In this document: piece after piece, positions 16,767 to 26,127 of the stretch
Numbering within the stretch: the stretch's first letter is position 1
Layout of the letters: each line of letters starts with the position of its first letter
NCBI GenBank assembly: GCA_028293765.1
Contig: JAQGOG010000112.1
Location: 1-64,000 of the forward strand
Direction: 5' to 3'
Source: Gammaproteobacteria bacterium
GTDB lineage: Bacteria > Pseudomonadota > Gammaproteobacteria > Steroidobacterales > Steroidobacteraceae
Length of the DNA: 64,000 nt
The notes under the pieces: generated by a model
What the model was told of the DNA's origin: nothing
What the model saw: only the letters and a program-made list of their open reading frames with translations
Database searches by the model: none
Made by a program: the position numbers and the translations under genes

Positions 16767-18563
16767 ATGAGAACCCAAACGCGTGTCCCGACACTCCTGC
16801 TGTGCCTCCTGATCGTCGCAGCGTGCTGCGCGCCGGTGCGCGCCCACGCGGTCGCGCCGGACGCTGCGCTCGCGACCGTCGCTGAGCAATCTAAGTTTCT
16901 ACGCACGGGTCGTTACGAAGAGGCGCAACGGCTCTGTGACGCTTACGCGCATGCGTGGCAGGACGCTGCCAGGTGTACGGAGTTCGGGCGCACGCCCGAA
17001 GGGCGACCCATGGTGGCGCTCATCGCCTCACGGTCGGGGGCGCTGACCCCCGATGAAGCGCGACGGCGCAATCTGCCGGTGATGTTGATGCAAGGTGGCA
17101 TCCACGCTGGCGAGATCGACGGTAAGGATGCGGGCTTCCTCGCCGTACGCGAATTGCTTCAGGACCGTGGGGCGGTCGCACCCCTCAAGTCTTTCGTCCT
17201 GGTTTTCGTGCCGGTATTCAACGTCGACGGCCACGAGCGTGTCGGCCGCTGGAACCGGCCCAACCAGGTCGGGCCGGAGGAGATGGGGTGGCGCACCACT
17301 GGGCAGAACTTGAACCTCAATCGCGACTACATGAAGGCGGACGCGCCGGAAATGCACGCGATGCTTCGCCTGCTCAATGCCTGGGATCCGGTGCTCTACG
17401 TCGACCTGCACGTGACCGACGGCGCGAATTTCCAGCACGACGTCTCGAATACGATCGACCCTCTTTATGCGGGCGATCCGCAACTGCATCCCACGGCCAA
17501 AGCGCTGGTCGCGGAGCTCAACTCGAGGCTCGCCGCGATGGGCTCGCATCCGCTGGATTTCTATCCCAACTTCGTGAGCGATGACGACCCGGCATCCGGC
17601 TTTGCGCTCAGCGTCTCCTCACCGCGCTTCTCCACGGCGTACTGGTCATTGCACAACCGCTTCGGGCTGCTGGTCGAAACGCACTCGTGGAAGGATTACG
17701 CCACCCGTGTGAAAGTCACTCATAACGTCATCGTGACCCTCGCGAGCATGATGGCGAAGGAAGGATCGCACTGGCGGGCGCAGACACGGGAGGCCGACAC
17801 CCGGGCACAGGCCCTGGGCGGGCAGTCCGTCGGACTGGGATTCGACAACGGGCCGCACGTCAAGACGATCGATTTCCTGGGTTACGCCTACACCCGCGAG
17901 CCTTCCGCCGTTTCAGGCGCGCTGGCTACGCGTTACGACCCTAAGAAGCCGGAGGTCTGGCACGTGCCGCTGCGAGACGACGTGATCGTAAAGACCAGTG
18001 TGCAGGCCCCTCGGGGCGGCTACGTCGTCACAGCAGCCAACGCCGCGTGGATGGCTGAAAAGCTTTCCTTACACGGCGTTCACTTCGAGAAACTGGCCAC
18101 GCAGGCCAGCGATGCGCAGGTCGAGACCTTCCGCGCTACAAGGGTCGCGTATTCTCAAGGAACGTTTGAAGGCCATACGACACTGACTTTCGAAGGCGCG
18201 TGGGGCCAGGAGCGCCGCAGCCTGCCGGCCGGCTCTCTGTTCGTGCCCATCGCGCAGCCGAATGCACGACTGGTCGTTGCCTTGCTCGAACCACAGGGGG
18301 AGGACTCCTTCGCTGCCTGGGGATTTTTCAACACCGCCTTCGAAGCGAAGGAGTACATGGAGCCCTACGTAGCAGAACAGGTCGGCGCGGACATGTTGGC
18401 GCACGATCCGGAAGCAGCCACGGCGTTCAAGAAGCGGCTCGCGGACGACCCGGCGTTTGCCGCCAGCCCGAGCGCACGCCTCGAGTTCTTCTACCGCCGT
18501 CATCCGTCGTGGGACGAACGCCTCAACCTCTATCCGGTGTATCGCGTAGCCGCCGTGCCGTAA
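16767..18563 (+). CDS. M14-family metallocarboxypeptidase, exported
   Basis: A 598-residue zinc peptidase. The N-terminus is a signal sequence with VAAC (Cys20), a usable lipobox, so it may be a lipoprotein. The zinc site follows the M14 pattern: H-x2-E in MQGGIHAGEIDGKDAG and a downstream His in VDLHVTDGANF. NLNLNRDYMKADAPE supplies the usual substrate-binding N-R pair, and LLVETHSWKDY carries the catalytic Glu. The C-terminal ~250 residues form an additional beta-rich region seen in large proteobacterial M14 proteins. It should remove C-terminal residues from peptides in the periplasm; specificity cannot be judged. It stands alone, convergent with the MFS gene downstream. Confidence 0.88.
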   Translation: MRTQTRVPTLLLCLLIVAACCAPVRAHAVAPDAALATVAEQSKFLRTGRYEEAQRLCDAYAHAWQDAARCTEFGRTPEGRPMVALIASRSGALTPDEARRRNLPVMLMQGGIHAGEIDGKDAGFLAVRELLQDRGAVAPLKSFVLVFVPVFNVDGHERVGRWNRPNQVGPEEMGWRTTGQNLNLNRDYMKADAPEMHAMLRLLNAWDPVLYVDLHVTDGANFQHDVSNTIDPLYAGDPQLHPTAKALVAELNSRLAAMGSHPLDFYPNFVSDDDPASGFALSVSSPRFSTAYWSLHNRFGLLVETHSWKDYATRVKVTHNVIVTLASMMAKEGSHWRAQTREADTRAQALGGQSVGLGFDNGPHVKTIDFLGYAYTREPSAVSGALATRYDPKKPEVWHVPLRDDVIVKTSVQAPRGGYVVTAANAAWMAEKLSLHGVHFEKLATQASDAQVETFRATRVAYSQGTFEGHTTLTFEGAWGQERRSLPAGSLFVPIAQPNARLVVALLEPQGEDSFAAWGFFNTAFEAKEYMEPYVAEQVGADMLAHDPEAATAFKKRLADDPAFAASPSARLEFFYRRHPSWDERLNLYPVYRVAAVP

Positions 18564-18602
18564 TCCATCAGGGAACGGTGGTTCGCACCGGCACGACGGA
18601 CA

Positions 18603-19901
18603 TCACACCGCCTTGCGCATGGGTGTCCCGACGGGCTGCGACCCAGGAGCGCTGCGCGCTTTGACCTTCACCGGGGCGGTCTCGACCAGGAACAATGCGA
18701 GGACGGTGGCGACTACCGCGCAGCCTGCCTCGATGAGGATCGGCGCCTGCAGTCCATAGAGATCCGCGGCCCACCCGGCGATCGAGGGAGTGGCCACGCC
18801 GCCGATCAGCTCGCCAAGTCCCATGACGATGCCGAGCGACGTGGCGATATAGCGAGCCGGAATCGTTTCCGACGGGATGGTGGCCATGAAGAGCGGGAAC
18901 ACGCCACTCGCTGACCAGCCGATGAAAATCAACGTTCCCAGGGCCACGAGCGAGCCGGAATAGTAGAGCGCCGCGAGCGGACACAACACGCCGATGAGGC
19001 TGAAGCCGACCATGACGGGCTTGCGTCCGATCCGGTCGGACAGTGCGGGCACGAGGAAGCCGAAGAGCGCCGCCGAAACGCCCAGCACGCTCATGAGCCT
19101 GCCCATGTCCTCCGGCGAAAAATGCCGGAAGTTGACGTAGAAGAGCGGCATGAACACCCAGGCCAGGATCATCCAGGGCACCATGAAGATGCTCATGAAT
19201 ACGCAGATCCACATGTTGCGCAATTTGAACATGTCCGTGATCCGCATCGCCTGCCCATCCGCCGCGACGGCGGCGCTGCCGACGGCATGCGTCTTGGGCT
19301 CGCGCACGAACTTCCAGATGAAAATCGCCAGAATGAAACCCGGAATACCCGCGATGTAGAAGGCGTTGCGCCAGCCGTAATGGGTTGCGAGCGCGACGAG
19401 CACGAGCGGCGCCACGAACGAGCCGAGCAGATTGCTGCCGAAGTTCTGCATGAACCCCATGTTGAAACCGCGCCGGCTCTCGGTGGACTCGAGCGCGACG
19501 AGCGATTGCGAGATCGGCAGGATCGGGCCTTCCGCAAGTCCCATCAGGATCCGCGAGGCCAGCAGCATCACGAAGCCGCTCGCCATGCCAGACAGAAAGG
19601 AGCACAGGGAGAAAATCACGAACGCGACCAGCACGACCGACTTGCGACGGCCGCTGGCATCCGACAGCCGGCCGCCGAAGTAGCCCGCGAGCGCCCATGC
19701 GAACGAGAAACCCGAAGCCAGCATGCCGATCTGCGTGTTGTTGAGCCCGAGCTCCGGGGCCACAAACGGCGCCAGGAAATTCATCGAATTGCGGTCGAAG
19801 AATACGAACCCGAAGGCCAGGCTCAGCAGGACCATCAGCCAGGTCTCGTAGCTGCCGGATTGGCGCGCCGTGCCGGCCTCGTTCAACTGCGTACTTGTCA
19901 T
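18603..19901 (-). CDS. MFS transporter, third gene of the GMC dehydrogenase operon
   Basis: A 432-residue carrier with about 12 membrane segments. FVFFDRNSMNFLAPFVAPEL at the first helix and GGRLSDASGRRKSVVL in loop 2-3 place it near the anion:cation/organic-acid symporters (ExuT/GudP-like) of the MFS. Its ATG overlaps the GMC stop codon in ATGA, so it is translationally coupled to that dehydrogenase and probably carries its product or substrate across the inner membrane, a sugar acid being the simplest guess. It ends convergent with the M14 peptidase gene. Confidence 0.85.
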   Translation of the reverse strand: MTSTQLNEAGTARQSGSYETWLMVLLSLAFGFVFFDRNSMNFLAPFVAPELGLNNTQIGMLASGFSFAWALAGYFGGRLSDASGRRKSVVLVAFVIFSLCSFLSGMASGFVMLLASRILMGLAEGPILPISQSLVALESTESRRGFNMGFMQNFGSNLLGSFVAPLVLVALATHYGWRNAFYIAGIPGFILAIFIWKFVREPKTHAVGSAAVAADGQAMRITDMFKLRNMWICVFMSIFMVPWMILAWVFMPLFYVNFRHFSPEDMGRLMSVLGVSAALFGFLVPALSDRIGRKPVMVGFSLIGVLCPLAALYYSGSLVALGTLIFIGWSASGVFPLFMATIPSETIPARYIATSLGIVMGLGELIGGVATPSIAGWAADLYGLQAPILIEAGCAVVATVLALFLVETAPVKVKARSAPGSQPVGTPMRKAV

Positions 19902-21466
19902 AAATTTCGCGCCGTCATCTGCCGGTTGATGTAGTCAGCCTGGCGCAGGGCGAGCGCCACGATGGTGAGGGTCGGATTTGCGGATCCGGGGGTACTGAAC
20001 GCGCTGCCGTCGGAAATGAAAAGATTCGGGACCTCGTGTGCCTGCCCATGGGCGTTGGCGACCCCGTCGCTCGGATTCGCGCTCATCCGCGCCGTGCACA
20101 TGTTGTGGGTGGCCGGCGTCGTCGGGCTCAGGACGACGCGCTTGGCCCCGATGGACTCGTACATTCTCGTCCCCTGCGTGCGGGCGTGTTGCCGCATCGC
20201 CCTGTCATTAGCGTGCTCGTCCACGTGCACGTGGGCCACGGGAAGGCCGTTAGCGTCCTTCACCTTCGGATCGAGCGTGATGCGATTGTTCGCCTGCGGA
20301 AAGTCCTCGCCGTTGATGAACATGCCCGCCATGTTGCGATAGTCATCGATGATCGAAGCGAAGTCGCGTCCCCAGCCATAAGGCAGACCCACGGACGGCA
20401 GCGTGGGCAGGTCCAGAGAGACCAGCTCCAGGTGGTAGCCGCCGAAGAAGCCGCGCTTGGGCTCGTTGACGGTTTCGTCTTCCACGATTCCACCCAGTAC
20501 GACGCCACGCCAGAAGCGCACCGGCTGGTTGAAAGTGCCCCAGATGAAGCCGTTGATGTGGTGACAGTAGTTGCGCCCGACCTGCCCCGCCGAGTTGGCC
20601 AAGCCGTGCGGAAATTTCGCCGACTCCGAGAGCAGCAGCAGGCGCGGCGTCTCGATAGCGTTGCCGGCAACACACACCACCCGCGCCTTCTGCCGTTGCT
20701 CGTGACCTTCACTGTCGCGATACACGACACCGGTCACCCGCCCATCATCGCCGTGCTCGATGCGCGTCGCCATGCAGCCGGACCGCAGATCCAGGTTCCC
20801 AGTCGCCTCGGCGCGCGGGATTTCCGTGTACAACGTGCTCCACTTCGCGCCGGTCTTGCAGCCTTGCACGCAGAATCCCTGTTGGATACAGAACCCGCGG
20901 CCGTCCCCGGGACGGGTGTTGATGGCCATGTAGTTCGTGTGGACCCGCTTATAGCCCACCTTTTTTGCACCTGCGTACATCACCTTGAAGTTGTTGGACG
21001 CGGGCATACCGGGATTGCCGTTGCGCCGTGTGACCAGCAGCCGGCGCTCCGCGAGCTGGTAGTAGCTCTTCAGCTCGGCGTAGGAAATGGGCCAGTCGAT
21101 CAACGAGGCTCCTGGAACGTCTCCGTAAGTGCTGCGGGCACGGATCTCCCAAGGCCTGATCCGCGGTGTGGCGCCTGTCCAATGGACCGTGGTTCCGCCA
21201 ACCGTTTTGCAGATCCAGGCAGGGAGCGTTGGATAGCTCTTCACCGGGTCCCAGTCGCCGGATTGCGTCCGTGGGTCCAGCCAGGTGAGCTGGCCGAACG
21301 CTTCGCCCGGATTCTGCGAGAAGCTGGCTAGCGACTGGCGCTGCCCCGCCTCGAGCAGGACGACCTTGATACCCCGACGTGTCAGCTCGTGGGCCAGCGT
21401 ACCGCCGCCGGCGCCGGATCCAATGATGACGACGGCGCCGCCGTCGCTCTGCTCAATTCGTGCCAC
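19898..21466 (-). CDS. GMC-family FAD-dependent dehydrogenase, large subunit
   Basis: A 522-residue flavoprotein. The N-terminal Rossmann FAD site reads VVIIGSGAGGGTLAHELTRR with the ribose-binding acid in VVLLEAG. The middle has the second FAD motif (VGGTTVHWTG). The C-terminal GMC block carries the catalytic His in TTPATHNMCTARM and Asn in PGSANPTLTI. With the upstream small subunit it resembles gluconate 2-dehydrogenase or the related glucoside/sugar-3-dehydrogenases, which oxidise sugars and pass electrons to a cytochrome. No signal peptide is visible; such subunits are usually carried through Tat by the partner. GTG is the start, supported by a strong GAGGGGGG ribosome site. CIQQGFCVQGCKTGAKW adds a Cys cluster. 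Confidence 0.88.
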   Translation of the reverse strand: MARIEQSDGGAVVIIGSGAGGGTLAHELTRRGIKVVLLEAGQRQSLASFSQNPGEAFGQLTWLDPRTQSGDWDPVKSYPTLPAWICKTVGGTTVHWTGATPRIRPWEIRARSTYGDVPGASLIDWPISYAELKSYYQLAERRLLVTRRNGNPGMPASNNFKVMYAGAKKVGYKRVHTNYMAINTRPGDGRGFCIQQGFCVQGCKTGAKWSTLYTEIPRAEATGNLDLRSGCMATRIEHGDDGRVTGVVYRDSEGHEQRQKARVVCVAGNAIETPRLLLLSESAKFPHGLANSAGQVGRNYCHHINGFIWGTFNQPVRFWRGVVLGGIVEDETVNEPKRGFFGGYHLELVSLDLPTLPSVGLPYGWGRDFASIIDDYRNMAGMFINGEDFPQANNRITLDPKVKDANGLPVAHVHVDEHANDRAMRQHARTQGTRMYESIGAKRVVLSPTTPATHNMCTARMSANPSDGVANAHGQAHEVPNLFISDGSAFSTPGSANPTLTIVALALRQADYINRQMTARNL

Positions 21467-21501
21467 CCATCCCCCCTCGACGAAACCGAAACCAATCAAC
21501 T

Positions 21502-22077
21502 CTATGCGGGTACCGGCCCACCGTCGGCCAACGGCACGTCCGGCAGCCAACGCAGATCGTTGAAGCCGCGAAAGAGGTAGCCTCCTTTGGAGAATGCCTC
21601 GCCCTCGTACCCGAAATGCGCATACGCCATGGGCGTCGAATACAGCACCAGCAGGGTCTGCCCACGCAGGTTCTGAAAGAACGCCGATGACTCGACTCGC
21701 TTCAGCGCCTCCACACGTGCACTCTCCGGCGCCTTGGCAAAGCCGGCGCCGAGTCCCGCGATACCTTCCTCGAGCTGCTTGCGCAGCGACCCGTCCTTGG
21801 CCGCGGCGGCATCGATAGCGCGGATGACGATGGCGTAGGCGGCATCCTCCAGCTTGTCGTGCGGAGCGATGGTGCGCGTAGCGGCCATCAGCGCCTCCCC
21901 TTCCGCGCTCGTGAGGGATGTCAGATCAACGGCCCAGGCGCGCGATGGCGCAAGGAGCGCCAACGGAGTTCCAACGGCGAGAAGACCGCTCAACACGCCG
22001 GTTGTCGTCTGCAGAAACTCCCGGCGGTCAACCGGACCCCGCGGAATTGAGCGTCTTGATTCGCTGTTTGTACTCAT
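21502..22077 (-). CDS. Gluconate 2-dehydrogenase subunit 3-family protein (Tat-exported)
   Basis: A 191-residue small subunit. The N-terminus has a twin-arginine signal, PVDRREFLQTTTGVLSGLLA, followed by a hydrophobic stretch and an ALA-like cleavage region. The mature domain (EGEALMAATRTIAPHDKLED; YAIVIRAIDAAAAKDGSL) matches subunit 3 of the gluconate 2-dehydrogenase complex, which carries the GMC flavoprotein to the periplasm. It is the first gene of a minus-strand operon, with the GMC gene 35 bases downstream and the MFS carrier after it. The third subunit of the classical complex, a multiheme cytochrome c, is not present here. Confidence 0.85.
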   Translation of the reverse strand: MSTNSESRRSIPRGPVDRREFLQTTTGVLSGLLAVGTPLALLAPSRAWAVDLTSLTSAEGEALMAATRTIAPHDKLEDAAYAIVIRAIDAAAAKDGSLRKQLEEGIAGLGAGFAKAPESARVEALKRVESSAFFQNLRGQTLLVLYSTPMAYAHFGYEGEAFSKGGYLFRGFNDLRWLPDVPLADGGPVPA

Positions 22078-22427
22078 TGTTTGTGCCAAGCTCAATTCCG
22101 TGGGTGGGTTACCGCTCGTCCCGTCATTCTGGTGTCTCCGGCGGGAGTTTTTACCCACCTCTTATTTATGGGCCCGCCGCCTGCAAGCGCGCCGGACCGG
22201 CCGTGCGCGGCGCCAGCACCCCGGCGCACCCTTTAGGCACCCGGAATGTGCGCCAGTTGGCCAAGCAAGGCAATCCAGCCTCGCTTCCCAGGGAATTCGC
22301 AATGTGCCGACAGTGCACCCCCTACCCGTGCGCCCTTTGGCGGGCTACCCTCCCACCCGGCGCCGGATTGTTGCAGCGGTGCCGTGTGAGACTCGTGAGC
22401 CGGCCACCCAATCACGACAGGCGCACC
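22078..22427. other. Divergent intergenic region, no gene recognised
   Basis: About 350 bases between the starts of the small-subunit operon (minus) and the glutathionyl-hydroquinone reductase gene (plus). An open frame runs through part of it, but its translation is Arg/Pro/Ala-rich and unlike any family. Both promoters should be here. I found no convincing palindrome or -35/-10 pair. Confidence 0.5.
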
Positions 22428-23474
22428 ATGGGATTGTTGATCGACGGTGAATGGACAAACGCCCCGCCTCCGCAGGGCGGTGCGGGCGAGTTTGTGCGGC
22501 AGTCGAGTACCTTCCGCAACCAGATCACGGCGAACGGCAGCTCAGGCTTCAAGGCAGCGGTGGGGCGCTATCATTTGTATGTAGCGCGCGCCTGCCCGTG
22601 GTGCCACCGGACGATGATCTATCGGGTGCTGAAGCGGCTCGAAAATGTCATCTCCATCAGCTTCGTCGCGCCCGCGATGCTGGAGCAGGGCTGGACGTTT
22701 CCCGATCCGGATCCGCTGACGGGCGTGCGCCACATCTATGAGCTCTACCAGCAGTCGGATCCGCTCTTCACCGGACACGCGACGGTACCGGTGCTGTGGG
22801 ACAAGGAAACGCATGCGATCGTGAATAACGAGTCGTCGGACATCATCCGCATGCTGAACACCGAGTTCGACGAGTTTACGCACGAGCTGACGAACTATTA
22901 CCCGGATGCGCTCGCGAACGAGATCGACGAGGTCAATTCCCGCGTTTACGACGCGATCAACAACGGCGTCTACCGCGCCGGCTTCGCAGCCACGCAGACC
23001 GCCTACGAAACGGCCGCAAAACAGGTGTTTGCCGCGCTCGACTGGGTCGAAGACCGCCTGCAGCGGCAGCGCTACCTCGTCGGGGATCTCATTACCGAGG
23101 CCGACTGGCGCCTGTTCCCGACACTCATGCGGTTCGATGCCGTGTACTACGGGCATTTCAAATGCAACATCCGCAATCTCCGCGACTACCCGGCGCTGTG
23201 GGGTTACACGCGCGAGCTGTACCAGGTACCGGGAGTTGCCTCGACAGTCGCCAGCGACGAGTACAAAGCGCACTACTACGGCAGTCACCGTAACATCAAT
23301 CCAACTGGCATCGTGCCCATCGGGCCCGAGTTGGACTTCACCACCCCGCATGGCCGGGCAGAAGCATTCCCGCGCCGCGAAGCAGCGAGCGCCACTCCGA
23401 TAACCGCGTTCCCGCCGGCGGAAGACGCAACCGTCGAGGTCCCGACGATCGCCCAGGAATCGCAGGGCTGGTAG
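22428..23474 (+). CDS. Glutathionyl-hydroquinone reductase (Xi-class glutathione transferase)
   Basis: A 348-residue cytoplasmic enzyme that uses glutathione to reduce glutathionyl-hydroquinones. The N-terminal thioredoxin-like domain has the Xi-class motif ARACPWCHRTMIY with catalytic Cys56. Then come DPLTGVRHIYELYQQSDP, TVPVLWDKETHAIVNNESSD (glutathione-binding Glu-Ser) and the C-terminal helical domain (DWVEDRLQRQRYLVGDLITE, ADWRLFPTLMRFD), all typical of YqjG/EcmB-like proteins of 320-350 residues. The ATG begins at the known N-terminal strand. The last ~40 residues are longer than usual. It points to handling of quinones from aromatic compounds or lignin-like material. Confidence 0.92.
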   Translation: MGLLIDGEWTNAPPPQGGAGEFVRQSSTFRNQITANGSSGFKAAVGRYHLYVARACPWCHRTMIYRVLKRLENVISISFVAPAMLEQGWTFPDPDPLTGVRHIYELYQQSDPLFTGHATVPVLWDKETHAIVNNESSDIIRMLNTEFDEFTHELTNYYPDALANEIDEVNSRVYDAINNGVYRAGFAATQTAYETAAKQVFAALDWVEDRLQRQRYLVGDLITEADWRLFPTLMRFDAVYYGHFKCNIRNLRDYPALWGYTRELYQVPGVASTVASDEYKAHYYGSHRNINPTGIVPIGPELDFTTPHGRAEAFPRREAASATPITAFPPAEDATVEVPTIAQESQGW

Positions 23475-23550
23475 CCTGTCGGGCGTCCTGGTCGTCCGAT
23501 CGTCCCTGCTGCGTCGCCGCGGTAAGTTTTGCGGTAGCCGTGACTTTCGT

Positions 23551-23577
23551 GTGTTGGTCGCGACTATAGGCCAACAC
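23551..23577. terminator. Hairpin between convergent genes
   Basis: GTGTTGGTC, nine-base loop, GGCCAACAC: nine pairs including one G-U on one strand. It lies in the 148-base gap between the convergent hydroquinone reductase and AEC carrier genes, a likely place for a shared end of transcription. No long U-tract follows. Confidence 0.4.
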
Positions 23578-23622
23578 CGACCGCCAGCAAACAGTCCGCG
23601 CCGTTGGCACGGGGCGGCCGTC

Positions 23623-24519
23623 TCAAACCAGCAGGTTCAGCAGCGGAACAGTGGCCAGGGAGACCAGGATCCCGACCCCGAGCGTGGCGTTCGCGACCCG
23701 GGGATCCAGGCCATGCTGGTCCGCTAGGATGGCGGAGGAAATCATCGGCGCCATACCCGATTGCAGCACCGCTACTGCAAGCACGGTGCCGTGGATACCG
23801 ACCGCGAGACCAGCCAGGAAGACGAGCAGCGGTGCGGCCACCAGTTTCCAGGCCAGGGCAAAAGCGACCGCTCCGAACTGTGCGCGGCTGAGCTGCAGAG
23901 TGAACTGCAGTCCCACCGAAAAGAGCGCGAGCGGCGTCAGCGTCGCGCCGACGCGCTCATAGACGTTCTCGAGCGGGGCAGGCCAGCCGCCCAGAAAACC
24001 GGCGAGCACCCCGACGAGCAGTGTCAGGAACGGCGGGAAAAGCAGGATGCGCCGGGCGATGGCGGCCGGATGAGTTCTGCCGCCGGAGTACCAGGCGGCA
24101 ACCGTAATTCCGCCGACCGCCAGCGCCAGGAAGCAGCCCAACTGGTCCGCCACCACCGCCAGCGCCAACCCCTCTTTCCCCCGCAGAGCCTCGACCAGGG
24201 GATAGCCCGTGAACGCCGTGTTCCCGAGACCTGCGACAAGAGTGAGTGCGCCGATGCGTGCCCGGGACCACTTGAACCAGCGCCCGAACGCTGCGCACAC
24301 CGCCCAGGCGCCCAAGAAGACGAACCACATCGACACGACCAGGAACCAGAGCTGTCGGTCGAAATGGAGCCGCGGAATCAGATCGAGCACCAGCGCGGGC
24401 AGCGCAACGTTCAGAATCCACCAGTTCAACCCTTGCGCGATGCCTGGCGGCGTGCGGGCAAACCGCGCGACGAGAATTCCGAGCGCAAAGCAGAGAAAGA
24501 GCAGTAGAAAAGTATTCAT
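23623..24519 (-). CDS. AEC-family (auxin efflux carrier-like) transporter
   Basis: A 298-residue inner-membrane protein with about 10 hydrophobic segments, the standard length for bacterial AEC carriers, several of which move malonate, malate or other small organic acids. Features seen are LNWWILNVALPALVLDLIPR, GNTAFTGYPLVEALRG (the N-T-x-F-x-GYP motif of the family) and, in the second half, VLQSGMAPMISSAILA. The ATG at the start of the first helix was chosen. It is divergent from the VOC protein, with 65 bases between starts. The substrate is not predictable. Confidence 0.88.
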   Translation of the reverse strand: MNTFLLLFLCFALGILVARFARTPPGIAQGLNWWILNVALPALVLDLIPRLHFDRQLWFLVVSMWFVFLGAWAVCAAFGRWFKWSRARIGALTLVAGLGNTAFTGYPLVEALRGKEGLALAVVADQLGCFLALAVGGITVAAWYSGGRTHPAAIARRILLFPPFLTLLVGVLAGFLGGWPAPLENVYERVGATLTPLALFSVGLQFTLQLSRAQFGAVAFALAWKLVAAPLLVFLAGLAVGIHGTVLAVAVLQSGMAPMISSAILADQHGLDPRVANATLGVGILVSLATVPLLNLLV

Positions 24520-24584
24520 CGTGCGCTGTCGGCGTAGAGCGATGACGCCCCGCCCAGTATCTTTCCCCTCCGGAGGCGATACGC

Positions 24585-24992
24585 ATGCCACTGACAAAAT
24601 TGGAACACTATCTCGTCCTGACGGACGACATCGACGCCACGCGGGACTTCTACTGCCAGGCGCTCGGAATGCATGTGGGGCCGAGACCGCCGCTCGGCTT
24701 CCCGGGCTACTGGGTCTACGTAGGCGACACGCCGTGCATTCATATCGCCGAATGGGTGACGTATACCGCGCATTCCAGGGCACAAGGTATCTCGGTCTCC
24801 TCGCGCGCCGATGGGACCGGGTCCGTGGACCACATCGCGTTCAATGCGCGCGATTACGACGACGTCGTCGCGCGACTCGAAAGTCATGGAGTGCAAGCCG
24901 CTCGCAATGACCCGCCCGGCGGCGCTCTGCGGCAGCTTTTTCTGCGGGACCCGAACGGCGTCAAGATCGAAATCAACGTGCGGAAGGTGTAG
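24585..24992 (+). CDS. VOC-family (glyoxalase/dioxygenase fold) protein
   Basis: A 135-residue single vicinal-oxygen-chelate domain. The opening LEHYLVLTDDIDATRDFYCQ and closing RQLFLRDPNGVKIEINV are typical. Possible metal ligands are His8, a His in PCIHIAEW, His in VDHIAFNARDYDD and the C-terminal Glu. Its substrate may be a small aldehyde or aromatic compound, but the fold alone does not say. A strong GGAGG precedes the ATG. The 3' end overlaps the convergent alcohol dehydrogenase gene by 20 bases. Confidence 0.85.
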   Translation: MPLTKLEHYLVLTDDIDATRDFYCQALGMHVGPRPPLGFPGYWVYVGDTPCIHIAEWVTYTAHSRAQGISVSSRADGTGSVDHIAFNARDYDDVVARLESHGVQAARNDPPGGALRQLFLRDPNGVKIEINVRKV

Positions 24993-26040
24993 GAGCCGTG
25001 CTGATGTCCACCAGGATTTTCGTGCCTTCCTGGCGGTGGAGGCGCTCGAAGCCGTCGCGGACGAGCCCCTCGAAGGGAATCGTCTCCACCCAACCTTCGG
25101 CGGGATAGGCGCCGGCGGCCATTTCCTGAATGACGCTCGGGAAGGCGTTGCATGAGAGCGCAACACCCGTGATCCGGGCCTCCGACATCAGAATGTCCAT
25201 CGGCCCTATCTCAAGCGGGCGCGTATGAATCGCCACGACCACCACATTACCGTCGACTGCCGTCCCCAATAGCGCCGCCTGAAATGAGGCGGAGACTCCA
25301 GCGGCGTCGACCGATGCGTCGGCCCCGCGGCCGCCCGTGAGATCCTTGATAGCGGAGACCACTTTACCGTCGCGCGGATCCAGAACGACTGCGACGCCGA
25401 GACTCTTCAGAACCGTTCGGCGCGCGGGCGATGGATCGCTCATGATTACGCGGACACCGCGCCGTCGCAGCGTGAAATAGACACCGATACCGATGGGGCC
25501 GCCGCCATGAATGACGGCCGTCTGGCCCGCTTCGACGCCGCAACGATCCGCCGTCCGCCAGGCCACGGCCATCGGCTCGATGAGCGCTCCCTGCATCGGG
25601 GACAGACTGCTCGGCAGCTTGTGGGCCATCGACCTTCGGACGACCGTGAACTGCGCCAGTCCGCCACCGTTGCGGTTGTAACCGTGAAAAGCCAACAGCC
25701 CGCAATGGTTGTACTGCCCGGAAGTGCAGTAGAGGCAATGGCCGCAGGTTTCGACAGGCTCGACCGCCACTCGGTCACCGAGCTCGAGATCCTCCACACC
25801 GGCGCCGACATCGACGACCTCGCCGCACAGCTCGTGCCCGAGAATGACTGGATTCTTCACCGCGGTCAGCGGATGAGGCGTCACGCGGGTGGTGATCGGC
25901 CCGTCGTAGTACTCGTGCAGATCACTGCCGCAAATACCGTTGTAGAGCACTTTCAGCTTGATCTCGCCCGCGCCAGCCGAGGGCTCGGGTACCTCTTCCA
26001 GCCGCAGATCCTGACGGCCGTGATAGACGGCTGCGCGCAT
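24973..26040 (-). CDS. Zinc-dependent medium-chain dehydrogenase (2,3-butanediol dehydrogenase-like)
   Basis: A 355-residue cytoplasmic MDR alcohol dehydrogenase. Catalytic zinc ligands are Cys37 (GICGSDLHEY) and His69-Glu70 (ILGHELCG); the structural zinc site Cys99-x2-Cys102-x2-Cys105-x7-Cys113 is intact. The NAD(H) fold begins at VIHGGGPIGIGVYF. The D-L-H-E-Y motif and overall layout match (R,R)-butanediol dehydrogenases, but sorbitol or other polyol dehydrogenases are close relatives. The ATG at 26040 is used; a GTG 24 bases upstream is possible. Its 3' end overlaps the convergent VOC gene. Confidence 0.88.
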   Translation of the reverse strand: MRAAVYHGRQDLRLEEVPEPSAGAGEIKLKVLYNGICGSDLHEYYDGPITTRVTPHPLTAVKNPVILGHELCGEVVDVGAGVEDLELGDRVAVEPVETCGHCLYCTSGQYNHCGLLAFHGYNRNGGGLAQFTVVRRSMAHKLPSSLSPMQGALIEPMAVAWRTADRCGVEAGQTAVIHGGGPIGIGVYFTLRRRGVRVIMSDPSPARRTVLKSLGVAVVLDPRDGKVVSAIKDLTGGRGADASVDAAGVSASFQAALLGTAVDGNVVVVAIHTRPLEIGPMDILMSEARITGVALSCNAFPSVIQEMAAGAYPAEGWVETIPFEGLVRDGFERLHRQEGTKILVDISTAPTPSAR

Positions 26041-26127
26041 GATGCGTGAGAACTCCGGTCGCACTGCTTAGTTCAGTTCGGGGTCCGGACACTAGGCCCC
26101 GCACGCCTCGACCGTCAAGAGATGCGG

